Assembly (NCBI GenBank): GCA_947247005.1
Contig: OX365945.1
Location: 37,192,551-37,256,550, forward strand
DNA: 64,000 bases
Reading direction: 5' to 3'
Source: Spisula solida
Taxonomy: Eukaryota; Mollusca; Bivalvia; Venerida; Mactridae
A model generated the notes under the pieces. It saw only the letters and a program-made list of their open reading frames with translations. It was not told the DNA's origin and searched no databases. The stretch's first letter is position 1, and each line of letters begins with the position of its first letter. Made by a program: the position numbers and the translations under genes. Below, piece after piece: positions 47,773 to 60,500 of this stretch.

Positions 47773-50176
47773 GATATTACATCAGACGTAAGGTCGAACA
47801 GGTTTCGGTTAATAAAATGTCTTCTATGTATACCTTCTGCAGGATAACGCAAGTTTCGCGTCGCATCGCCGACGTTATTGGAAACAAATTCAGTTTCATT
47901 GGACAACAAAACCAAAGAAGCAAAACAAACCAACAAATAATGAAAAAAACTGGCAAATAATATCAAAACATGCGGGATAGTATCTTATACAAAATAAAAT
48001 CTAACCATACCAACTCTTTCGCGGAAAATTGATATCATTGGTACATGCCCATCTATATTTTATATAAAATTGTATTAAATAAGAAAAGGGCGTATATTAC
48101 AAGTCATCAACGCATTGTTTATCATAACAAAGACTGTAAATAAATAAAAAAATATTTCATTATTTCTATAATAATAAAGTGTACTATAAAATCTACACGT
48201 TTATCCTAACTAATAGTATAGACAAATCTGACAATGTTGATTATAATGACAATGATAACAATGACGATGATGCTGACGACGACAACGGCGATGATGATGG
48301 TAGAAGTTTGAAAGCTGAAATCTTAATCTATTAATGATGATCATGATTTTACTAATGAAACATCGTATAGTCAGAAAGGCATACATGTCCAGCTCAGCAT
48401 GTCTCGTACAACGCACGCATGTCTTGGTAGACCGACGGCGAACACTATTCGCACAGCCTGAGCTGATGGCGCAATTTATTTGACGACTTCCTGCAAAATA
48501 AATCACTTAAAGTTATTAACGACAATTTCGTTTCATATTGATAAACGGCGTGTTCACTGAGATTGCTATTATCTTATTATTTTGTTAAAATGTTCAAAAC
48601 ATTAATTAGCATCGTTCACTTAACATCCTGCAAGTTGCGAAATCATATTTAGCAAATACCTGCAGACATAAGCATCACAGTTCCAATACAAAAAAAACAT
48701 GCGTTAATTTACATAATTGTTGCTGTTATGCTTTGTAAGTGATACGAATATGAATAATAAATATGCACGGAAATGAACTATGTTTCACATCTTATAGCAA
48801 TCATATACTAAACGACTGATAATTTTGTGCAAAGATAAATTATATCATTTGATCAACACTATATCTGGTTTTGTGGGCGATGTGCTGGTGGGTGTCGTTC
48901 GTATAGATGGTCGGCGGCCAGATACTCCACAATCTGCTATATGAATCCCATGCAGGATTTCTGTCGCTGACCATATAAAACATAGGCATTTAGACACTAT
49001 CTCTTAATACAATGTGAAAGGCCATTTCCCATACTGTTTTCCTTTCCGTAGAGTAAAAAACTAATCAGCAGGTCAGCTTCATCAACACCGCCCCTGGAAG
49101 TTTCGACTGTGAGACTATGGTAATTGTTGACAGCAAGCGAACGTTTTTTTTCTTCTTTCTTCCTTTATTTTTCGACGCACAACCCAGCGTCTCACCGCGG
49201 CGCATGTAGATGTCACTTCCGGCGACAGAGAAACGTTCTGAAATGGAGTGTAATGTCTTTAAATATATTCTGTTTGCGAAGTCTAGCGGTGATTTTAATT
49301 TCAGGCGTGACCTGGAATAAATAGGTACAGTTGTATTGCTATATATTAACTTCCAAATAATAAATATTAATGAACGCTCTGAGGCGTTATCAACATTTTA
49401 TATAAAGATATATTGCAAATAATTTGTGAATAAAATAGGCGGGCGCAATTTGTGGAGTAAAGATGATTTTCCTTAATTTTAAGTGGCGGAACAATATAAT
49501 TAAGTAGAAAATCTATTTGTATTCTCATTTTTAGGCTGACTGAAATGTACGGATCGTGTCAGTTTTCATTAAAATACAATATAATGTTCATTCAATACAA
49601 AAGCTGTCTTAAACAAAGGCATCATTAATCTGATTGTAACTCTGTCTGCTATCCGCATTTATATTTTTCAAGCACAAGTTTATTTATGTCAACGTTTTAG
49701 TTTGAAAGTTAACACTATGATAATACGGATGATGAACACGTGGAAACCAGCCTAACAATTTTTCATTGTCCTTATTTGCATTATTTGACGAAAATGGACG
49801 ACATGCATGGTTATAACAGTCTAAAGCATCACCGTGTCGAAGCTAACAGGGAATGCATTATATGATGGTAACAGGAAAATAACCGTCATAAGGAGGTGCA
49901 TAAAATTCATCGCTTTTATGGGGGTATATATGTTTGAAGAAAAGTTTGGTGATAAAATGCGGAAAATGTATTAAATATACCCCGATGTATATGTTAGTGT
50001 ACTTATTCATAATTAAATTTTCTACAACTAGGTCACATTTTAACAAATTCTGTCGGCTTATAAGAAAGAAAATCGAAATCAAAGTGTCGGTTGATAAAAG
50101 GAAACCATAGATATAAACACCCTGAACTTTGGAGTTCGACTGAAGAAAAAATACTCACTTAAATTGAAAAAATCAA
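47773..50176. other. AT-rich sequence without recognised genes
   Basis: A cryptic GAT/GAC-rich simple repeat lies at 48240-48300. Open frames crossing it are low-complexity artefacts. Confidence 0.45.
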
Positions 50177-50330
50177 AAATACATCGATTAACCCGGCATT
50201 GAGCTTCATCATAATGCAAATTTAATTACTTGCTATCAGTAGTTTTCTGTAAATATTACCTCAAACATAAGGTCGAACAGGTTTCGGTTATCAATTTGAC
50301 GACAAATATCTTCTACTTTCTACAGGAAAG

Positions 50331-50337
<7 letters not shown>
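50177..50337 (+). repeat. Dispersed duplicate, copy 2
   Basis: Copy of 47608-47772 in the same orientation. It lacks the internal GACTTTCTGTCGACGTCTAC segment of copy 1 and runs into an AT microsatellite at its end. Confidence 0.8.

Positions 50338-50369
<32 letters not shown>
50333..50369. repeat. (AT)n microsatellite
   Basis: About 18 uninterrupted AT dinucleotides. Confidence 0.95.
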
Positions 50370-50373
<4 letters not shown>

Positions 50374-50825
50374 TGTAAACAAAAACTTTACACAAGAACA
50401 TACGCTATCGGGTGTTTTCGTAACTTTGTTCTGAAGCAAGAGTTGTTGCCCCTGTTCAAAAAACCTTTTTCCAAAGCCTGAATGTCTATATTATTGTAAA
50501 ATACCGTCATGCTTTTTCTACCAGATGAGGTAAATTAAAAATTTGAAATTCTGGTCACCAGCTCCTAGACTGTTTTATTTCATAACAAGAGTTTTAATCA
50601 TTGTAGGTTTATGCAAAAACCTCAATTACAAGGTATTTGGTTTATGTGTCGAACTGCTTTGGTTCAGACCCAGTGCAATCCCTTGGAATGAAATTTAATA
50701 GAAGGGAAAAAAATTTAAAACATATTTTAATCATTGTACATTTAGGTTTATGTGTCGAACCCCTTTGAATTACATTGGTCAGTCACAGTGTTTTACCTGC
50801 GAGCCTTGAGCGAGCAGGTATGTAG

Positions 50826-50965
50826 GGTTAACGCATGCTTTTTCGGGCTATAACATCTGCAGAGTCCCGAGGGACGGTTGGTGCCCAAGCCCGCCAGGGC
50901 GAGGGCACCAACGCTCCCGAGGGACTCTGCATATGTTATAACAAGAAAAAAACATGCGTAAACGC
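50826..50965. mobile_element. GC-rich hairpin element
   Basis: 'GCAGAGTCCCGAGGGAC..TTGGTGCCC' pairs imperfectly with 'GGGCACCAA..TCCCGAGGGACTCTGC' around AAGCCCGCCAGG. The outer parts (ACGCATG, TATAACAT) also pair. The stem totals roughly 60 bp and stands out as GC-rich in AT-rich DNA. Confidence 0.7.
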
Positions 50966-53900
50966 TATTATAGCATACAAAACATCAATTAATGTGTTTG
51001 TTTGTCAAAATAATGATATTTTGGCGGGAGATTTTGTGGCGACGTCACGAAAACAAACGTAACGTCATATCCGTTATTGTTATGCACGTCAACTTCCGGG
51101 ATCGGCAAATACAAAGAAAACATGGATACTGCGGGTTTGTTTACATCTATAATTTAAATATCATGGAAATATTATAGAAAACTAATTAGTAGTAAGAAAT
51201 AAAATGAGAATTACTGTTCAGTTGACGCCGTACAACGTTTATAATCGCCGGCGCGGCCCTGAAATAAGCATACGTAAAACTGGACGTTAACAGCGCGTGA
51301 ATCTTTATGTTTACGCATGGTTTTCGTCCCGTTAACGTATGGGCACCGTTTTTATGCTATAATATTGGATAGCATAAAGTAAAAAGTCCATGGAGGGACA
51401 CGTGACCTGTTCTCGATGGGTTACGATTTCAAAAAAAAAATCCCAAAAAGATGCATTTTGTAAGAATGTCGTGAACCAGACTAATTCCATTATTCCATGC
51501 GGATAACATCGGTCTTTGTCGCATTGCAATAGTTTATTTACCGAAGAAATCATAACTGTCCGAAATTTCAGTGAGCGCTAGGCAATATTGAGACCATGGA
51601 CCTAAACAGCAGGTGACTGTAAGCACAGCTCTTCCCAGTCTGGAGTACATCCCGTAGAGGACACATTGTTCTTGAACGAAAATAGGTTAGTTCTATGGTT
51701 AATGTGTCAGGATTACGGAATTTCGGGTGTACCCGGAACTTTGCTCCGTAAATTATTTTTTGGATTTTTTTAGGATCAGTGGGTAAAATTAGTGCTGGTT
51801 GTTCCCTTGATAAAATTAACAACATATACAGTTTCTTTTGGTCTCCAGAGTCATATAATGAGAATTACCATTCAGTGTTAATGTCTATTCAGACACTTAA
51901 AATTCTAAATGTCTCTTGTCTATTGTCATGGAATTATGGTTTATGATCTTTGATATTGTTGAACACTGAAAACATGTCTTATGGTTATACCTTCTAATGA
52001 ACTGATACGAGGTTTTATTTATAAGCATATAAATAGTATATGGAACAAGGGAGTCATAATATGCAATTAAGTGTCTTGAAAATTGGTTTGTTACACATGA
52101 AATTATTTAACAATTTGTTGATAAATTTCGTATGTCAAATTATCGTGCATATAGTTTTCCCAATTTGAAAGCTACTGGCCTATCGCGCTTTTTTCTCACA
52201 ATTTTGAGATTTTCATGCTTAATTTTATACACATCAGCTGTTGAATTATGCAGATAGAAGGTCGAGGATCCTGTCAATTCTCTGTCAAATGAAATCGGTA
52301 CATCATTTGCTTGAAGGAACTATTTGACTTGTTTTTAAATTTATGTTAGGTGTATGTCACTTACGGAAAAGCCGCTTTTGTGAAACATCCATAACAAGCT
52401 GGCCTAAAATAAACTTTAAGAGCAAATGTCCACGTAATTCTGGATCACCCCTCGTACATGAAACTAGTTAGCAGTGATAAACAATACAGACAAGTAATTA
52501 AGCGAAATATATCTTTGTATTTGAACTTTGGTTAGTTTTGACACATAAACATCAATTACGAGTCGCTGTTCCCGCCAACGCCCTTTCTATTGGTTGGCAA
52601 TAACTTGCAGTCGTTTCTACGGGCTTGTGCCGATAGACTACATAATGAACATCGGAGGACAACAATACGGCTTTTCGACAAAGTTTCTTCGCGGTTTCGC
52701 CACTTACTCTTGTCCTGGCTTGAAGCGAAAGAAGGATCCCTGAAAATAAAGCAAAACTATCATTAATCAACAGGTCATTTGAAAACTATGCTGTTATAGA
52801 GGTAAATGCCAAAGCTATTGTCCGTCAGTAAAATAGAGTTTACAAGGGCATGGATGGGAAGAATAAATTATGCTGAAGGAAACATAATTGGATGGGTTTA
52901 ATGAGAAACCATGACCTGGCTAGGAAAATATATGCAACAAGTAGCAATGCATTAATGTATTAAGTATATGTTACCAATTAATATCGAGTGAGGGAAAAGA
53001 GAAATATGTTCATCTATGCATTATTTCTGAAATAGCTCACACACACAGCATTTTGATGTTTTAAAAAAAATGTCGCGAATACATGCATAAATTGAAAAAA
53101 CATGTGCCTCTCGATTCGTATAAATATAAAATACAATGCATCGCAAGATAGTTTGTCCGCAGAATCACTAGAAAAGGCAAAGAACCGCTCATTTTGGCAT
53201 GTTTTTGTGTTTTCCTCACCAACACAGCATTACGTTTTCAGTTTTGGAAATGCGCGGTTGCACTTTCTGACAAAATAAAGGGATTTTGGTTCATATTTAA
53301 AACTACACAATGTGTATCTCGCTAAGGAGACGGCTCTCGTCTTTGTTTCATGAAAATTCATCCAGTAATAAGAAAATAAAAAGGAAAAATGTTACCTGAG
53401 TCGAGCGATTTTCACCCGTTTTGAGCTCACTTACACAGCATTTTGTCACGTGGTATGTCCACAGTGATAAAGTTTTCCAGAAATAAAGAAGGAAAAATGG
53501 AGTTCTTTAAGAACTACATTGCAGTCCTCTAACGTATGATACCCAATATGTATTAGTAAGGGGGACAACTGCGTGCGACATTGTTGTCGGGCATAAATGA
53601 ACTTTATACTGATCTAAAAATAACAAAATTGAACTTTCGGATTCGTAATTGATGTTTTTCATTAATGTTATGAATTAACACGCAAACATATGTCGCTGAA
53701 TATCTTGAAATCTAACAACATTGAATGTGTGTGCAGTGGTCGGTAGCAGCTGTGCTGTCACACTGCACATTGAATTATCATATAAATTCGCGATGCCCAG
53801 GCTCCTGTCGGAACAAGAACGAAATGACCTGGTCATTAAATAATAATTTACCTTCATTATCGTGTGTACATTTCATCGTAACATTTAACTAAGAATTTTA

Positions 53901-53984
53901 ATTTTGTCTGTTGAATAAACCTATACTGTAACGTGAATTGGAAATATTATAAAGGAAAGTGTATACTGTAGTCCTACTGTTGTC
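50966..53984. other. No recognised gene; isolated mariner-like end
   Basis: GGATCACCCCTCGTA at 52443-52457 resembles the right end of the mariner-like element at 32446. No matching left end was found. Several short open frames have no domain content. Confidence 0.4.
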
Positions 53985-54582
53985 ATGAGTATGACATCAA
54001 CTCAAGAATGGAATAGACTATTTATGCTTTTAATGCACTTTGTCAATGTGCTGTCTTTGGACGTTAAACCGCAGATTGAACATTTCACTCCAGATTACAA
54101 TGTTTATCACAACTTGTCATCCATTCAGTTGTCGATGGACAAATTTTGTAAGGATAATACAGACTTAGTTCGACTTTTAGAACCAGATCGTCACATTTCA
54201 AAAGAAGGAAGGAAACAATATGTATTACAAATCAGAAATTTTCTGATTAAAGATGATTTTAAGCATGTGAAAATACTTCTATCATTTGGTGAACATGCCC
54301 GAGAATTTTTGCCCATAGAAACATTGTTTTACCTGTTAGATAAATTGGTGCATAATTTTAGAACAGGTAATCTGGAAATAGATCTTAGCCGCATTGAGTT
54401 GTATATAATTGTAATCTGCAATCCAGATGGAAGATTTCTTGTGGAGAAAACAAAAAATTATTGTTGGCGAGGTACTAGCACTGGCGTTGATGTAAACAGA
54501 AACTTTGAATGGGAGTTTGGTGGAAAAGGGAGTTCTATGGATCGACATGATGAAGAATACAGGGGCCCGAAACCTTTCTCAG
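53985..54582 (+). CDS. Carboxypeptidase exon 1
   Basis: Codes for residues 1-199 plus one base. It contains the probable signal peptide, the HxxE zinc motif, NPDGR (residues 146-150) and VDVNRN. The donor is CTCAG|GTATTT; without splicing the frame stops two codons later. Confidence 0.85.
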
Positions 54583-57500
54583 GTATTTGATTCATGCTGC
54601 TTCAGTTTTAGCTTGACTATGAAGAAAAAAAGTTGTTCTATATTGTTGTTACTCTTACAGACTTTAAAAACGCATGGATCTCGCGTGAAGAAAAAAAATC
54701 CGAATTGTGTAAGAGGTAATGTGTACAAGATTCATTGACTTGCAAGAAAATCACAGTTTCAGTCATCCAAAAGAATTATAGTTTCCATGTCACGTACAAA
54801 CGAAAATGATGTGTCTAGAGGTACAGACATGTTACAGATTGGAAGTGGCAACCACGCCGTTTTCGCACGATTACATTGTCCTGATATATATATTCATCTA
54901 CTAGAATATTTTATGCAAACACACCCTTGTTGATCGTCCAAGGCAGGATTAAATACCTAAAACGGCTATTTATACGGATTATTTAATGTGCATGCTCAGC
55001 CGATGAAACAGCTTCCGGTCTGCAACCATGACTGTCAGAGAAATACTTGGTCTCTATTGGGATGCAAAATTATTAAAAGAAAGTTTAAACACGTTTGATT
55101 TTTTCTAAAAGACACTTTCATTTAGTACAGTTTGCCAGTTTGTGTTCAATCTTACATCAAAGACTTACTTCAATCTGTAGCCATTCCATTCTCGTATCAC
55201 TATTTCCGGCGACAACAAGTTTAACTTTTGACAGCATGACAATAATCATTTGCATAAATTCACTTTTCTTGAAGAAAACAATATCAACTTGATGGATACT
55301 CGAGCTTAAGCCTCAGAGTTTGCTCTCATTGAAAAAAGATGACATGCTGTTTGAAAAATGTGTCCACGGATGAGTGTCGGCACTCAATCTGCCCGCAAGC
55401 TTCTCCAGACCTTTGTCCATGAATGGTAGAATATTCTACCAGCAGCACATTGAAAATTTGATGTTGTTTATGAGTAACCGTTGTTATGAATGCACCACGA
55501 AAAAATCATTATACCCAAACTACTTAATTGTGAATTTGGCATTTTATTAAAGACTTGAACACATTGATGCCACTGACCACGCAATCTTGTTCACTTTAGT
55601 TTTGAATTTTTGCTAGTGGATTAAATATAAAATGAGATTTTTATATACCAAATTTTGTTTCAAATAGATAATGCTTACTTTATATTTGTGTGGTTTGAAT
55701 AAATGGTGCGTTTTCAAAGTCATTAAGTGTATTCCTCTTACAAATTGTGACTTTGAATTTTTACACAAAATGTCACATTTCTCAAAGACTATCAAAGGTA
55801 TCCACTTGAAACTCAACATAGTTATACACCATCACAAAGGGAGTCCATACTGATAAGGCTGTGACCTATATTTATGGAGTTATCTGCTCTTGTTTCTCTT
55901 AGAAATTACACTCACAGATGAGCAGGGTACTATCAAGTACGAGAAAGTCCAGCATCCAGCACTCGTAGGCGGTGCTCTTGTTTTAAATCGACTTCAACAG
56001 TATAACAAAATTGCAATTACTTTCTTATTGTAAATGGAAATATATAGTATTGGTAGGCCTAAAATGTGAACGATCATGGTGTCAATTTTTTTTCAGTTGC
56101 AGTTTTTTTAATGGAAATGTACAGTTTTGTGTTTTTAATCTGGGCCAGGTAAAAGACAGGATTAAATTTAACCATATGATATATACTGTGGTTCTGTTTC
56201 AATGCGTTGCTCATCAAACTTTGATGTAATTCTTAAATGAAATGCTAGCTTTTCTAAAACAGCAGCTTTAAAAGTGATTTATTTGGCCTTAATGCTTGTT
56301 AATGCTATATTGATTATGAATGTTTGTTTTTAGAAACAGAGACTCATATTTACAGACACTTGACAGACCTGGTCAAGTTTGATGGTTTTTTGTCACTTCA
56401 TTCTGGTATTAAACAAATATACATTCCATATGCAGGTAAGTTACAGCCTTAACTCTAAGTTGATTAATTATCATCACTCTAATATTGTAATAGGCTTCGT
56501 TAGTTACTTTTAGCCACACTGTGGTCTGTGCGCTCGATTTGTAAGCACATGATCCGGATTGGTTTCCCAGTCTTATACTTATACCATCCATGAACATTTA
56601 TTAACATAGTCAGTTTTCCACGATATGACGAGAAGTAAGCAGAATACCTTGTGAAAGTGTAAGTTTAACTGTTAGTATTGGTTAGGATACAGTCCAGGAT
56701 AACTAGTTAGATGAATCGGCCACTATGTAACTGACACAGTGTTGAGAAAGGCGTTAAACCCGAATAAACTTACGGTAATCACTTTTATCAGAAAATGTTA
56801 TAAGTCTGATTTACATGTAGCAAAGTACTTTGGTCTAAATATCGTTACTGTGAAAGATGATGATGATCCAGAGTATTAAGTTTGTTATAATGACGCAGAA
56901 GTAGTACCTGCTTGTCAAATCACTTGATACTTATATAATCAGTTACGATTTGCTATGTTCTATGTTCAATATTATAAAGAAGGGCTGACTATTGAGTCCA
57001 TTTTTAGCTCCACTATTCGTAGAATAAGGGGAGCTATTGCAATCACCCGACCGTCGGCGTAATGCTTATGTTAAAGTTTAGGTACAGGTTTTTGTTATCC
57101 TCATATTTTCTAAGTCCTTTGAGATATTGCTTTAATACTTGTTCACCATCATGACCCCAACCCATATGCAGGAGTAGGTAACTCTATCAGGCATTTTGTT
57201 AAAATTATGCCCCCTTTTTATTCCCTTGCCGAAGGCATCGGCAAGGGATATAGTAATACAGTAAACTCACTCAAAACCCGACCCTGTTCGGACCGGTTAG
57301 AAAGTCCGGTTTTGTGGGAGGTCCGGTTTTAAGGGAGTTCTGTATCATGTACACTTTGATATGTTATCATAGGGAATATAGTGTGTTTCACGATACATGT
57401 TTACTTTACATGTACAGTGCAACCTTTGAAGAGCATCACCATTAATGGAGCTGCAAATATTTCAATTCTAACATCAAAACTATCCAATGGCATAGACAGT

Positions 57501-60500
57501 GCAATCTTACAAATCCCTAAATGCAAGTGTGAGCTAATTGGAGACATATTAATTAAATACGATTGAGTGCAGTGTTTGTCGTAATTACAACATTTTGATG
57601 GGCTAAACGATCCTTTGTTCCAGTAAATGTTTGTTGCAATACCTACCCAAGAACTCAACATCTAATGGAAGGACCGTTTTCTTATTACGCACGTTCGTTA
57701 TTAGGCAATTATTTAATTTCATCGCGGCGAATTTCACAAAGTATTTTTCACGCCTGTGCAAATTACACGCAAGACCGTTTAAGAGTAAACATTAAAAACT
57801 CGACTTGTTAATCGCACCTTTTGTTATGACACGTTCTATAACTAACAATTAACAAAGTGACATTTAGACAAGAAAAATGTACGCGTTAAGTTTTCCGTCA
57901 GGTGAAACAAATATACGCGTCCGGTATTCTGCAAGTAACTATCGTTGAAAATCTTGTCAGCGGACCGAAAATGCCGTCCGGAATCCGGAATAATGAGAGT
58001 CCGGTATTGCGGGAGCTTTTTAAGTTAACTTTATAAGAAGAAAATACGGGACCTAGGAAATCGTCCGATTTTATTGGGATTCCGGTTTTGAGGGAGTCCG
58101 ATTTTGAGGGAGTTTACTGTAGTATCTGTCCTTCCGTCCGTCCCATATTTTGTCTGGAGCATAACTCTTAAACCATTTGAGGTATTGACTTGAAACTTGG
58201 TATGTGAATAGATGGCAACTAGGAGAAGTGCAGTGATTAAGAACCATAACTCTATATGGTCCAGTTTTGAAAGTATCTCCCCTTGTTTAATTTTAAGATA
58301 TTTTTTTGTGCAGAGCATAACTCTATAAAACTATTGTAGGTATTGACTTGAAACTTGGTAGGTGAATAGACAGCAACTAGGAGAAGTGCAGTGACCAAAA
58401 ACCATAACTATATATGGCCCAGTTTTGAAATTATCACCCTTTGTTTAATTTTGAAATAATTTTGACATATTCCTGAGGGTCGTGGGTTCAAACCCCACTG
58501 GAACCAATTTTAAAAAAAAAAGTGTTTATGTAATATTTTGTTTACATTATAGGAATTTTTACATCGTTAAAGCATGAAATATGGTCGGTGGGGTCATACA
58601 AAGTGTTATATCTTGATAATTTGAAGGTGAACCTGTATTTTATCCGGTCTAAGTATGTGCATAACAGTATAAAGATATGTTTGGGTAATTGATAGTGATA
58701 TATGCCCACTGATTGGAGTTTTATTTAGGAATTTAGTCTTTATATATTTTGTAGAATGAAAAAACTCATGAAATTTTACAACCATGTTTGTAATATATAT
58801 GAACATAACTATCATAAATCGCATCTTCTGCTTGTTATTGATTCTGTTTTTATTAATATAACTATTAGGCACATGGGAAATTATTTCATTTTAAAAATTA
58901 GATTAAATTTGACGATTTTATTAACATTTTGGTCAGTATTGTCCTCACATTTTTTAGACAAGTAGAAATTATGGGGGTTATCAACCAAAACATGTTCCCG
59001 TTTATTGAACTCTGCCTGGTTCCATTTCATTAATGAACTCTTTATTTATTTTCCCTAACATCTCTTTCCTTCTTTTTAGTCCCCTACCGGTTTTTGACCG
59101 GAGGGGACTATAGGTTTGCCGTCCGTCCGTACGAATGCACCGGTAGTTGTGGGGTGTGGAACAATAGGCTATTTTTAGATTCCAGTCATTCCGTCACTTG
59201 TGGGGTGCAAAATGCTACTTGTGGGTTGCAACCAAACAAAAGAAAGAACAAAAGAAAACCCCACAAATACTGTCTCATGAGTCCGTCCGTCCGTCCGTCC
59301 GTCCGTCTGTCAAACAATCTGGATCCTGACATAACTCAAACAGTTTCCAAGCTAGGTTTATGAAACATGGTAACTATGTGGATAGGGGGAAATAAGGGGA
59401 TTATGCACGTCTAAATATATTTAGATTCTGACAAAAATTGTGGTTGCTATGGCAACAAAAAGAGTGAAAATATGCCCAAATCTGGATCCTGCCATAACTC
59501 AAGCAGTTTCCAAGCTAGGTTTATGAAACTTGATATGTGGATAGTGGGGCAATAAGCGAATTATGCACGTCAAAAAATATTGTAATTCTAACAAAAATGG
59601 TGGTTGCTATGGCAACAGAAACATTGAAAATGGCCTCAAACCGGTAGGGGACTTCTGTATTGCTTGCAATTCTTAATTACTTGTTATATCTAGTCCTGTT
59701 TCTATTTAACACCCATTAGTGGCAATCATATATGGCGGGGGATGGCCATGTGATCATGGCTCTTGTTTAAAATTAGTTTATTTAACGAGAACAGAAGTTG
59801 TTTTAAATAAAAAAAAAAATATAAAACGGACTCTATCGTAACTATCGATAGTTGAGCTAACTATCAGCAACAATTATTGGATCGAGAATTTTACAATCTA
59901 TCCATACAATCGGGACACTCGGGATCGCAATGCATCGATATTTCAATGTTTCAGCCCACCCCTATTATAAAGACTTCTATTGTTATATGTTCTTTACCAG
60001 ACACTGTTTCTAAGAAGACAGGGCGCTTACCAGACAATATAGACGAGATGACCAAACTTGCCAAACTGTTATCCACATCCACTGTCTACTCCTACAGTTA
60101 TGGTAATGCTGCAGTGTTGAATGATTACACTGCTGATGGTACCGTGTTTGATTATATGGCTGGAATAAAACGGGTAAAGATATATGTTTTTTTAATACAA
60201 GTCAATGATTGATTGACTTAATTACTTACTTGCTTGTTTGCTTGCTTGCTTGCTTACTAATAATTGCGTAAACCCATGTTCAAGGTCGAAAAACTAGGTT
60301 TTACAGTCGATAAACTAGGTTTTCGAATATAAAACCAGGTTTTTCGAATATTAACCTAATTATTTAGTGAAAACAGAATAAAAGTTGTAAACCATAGTTC
60401 AAGCTCGTTAACATAGGTTCACATTCGTAAACTAACGTTTACGGTCGAAAACATGGGTTGCAGTTCATAAACTATGGTTTACGAGCTAAACCAGGGTTTA

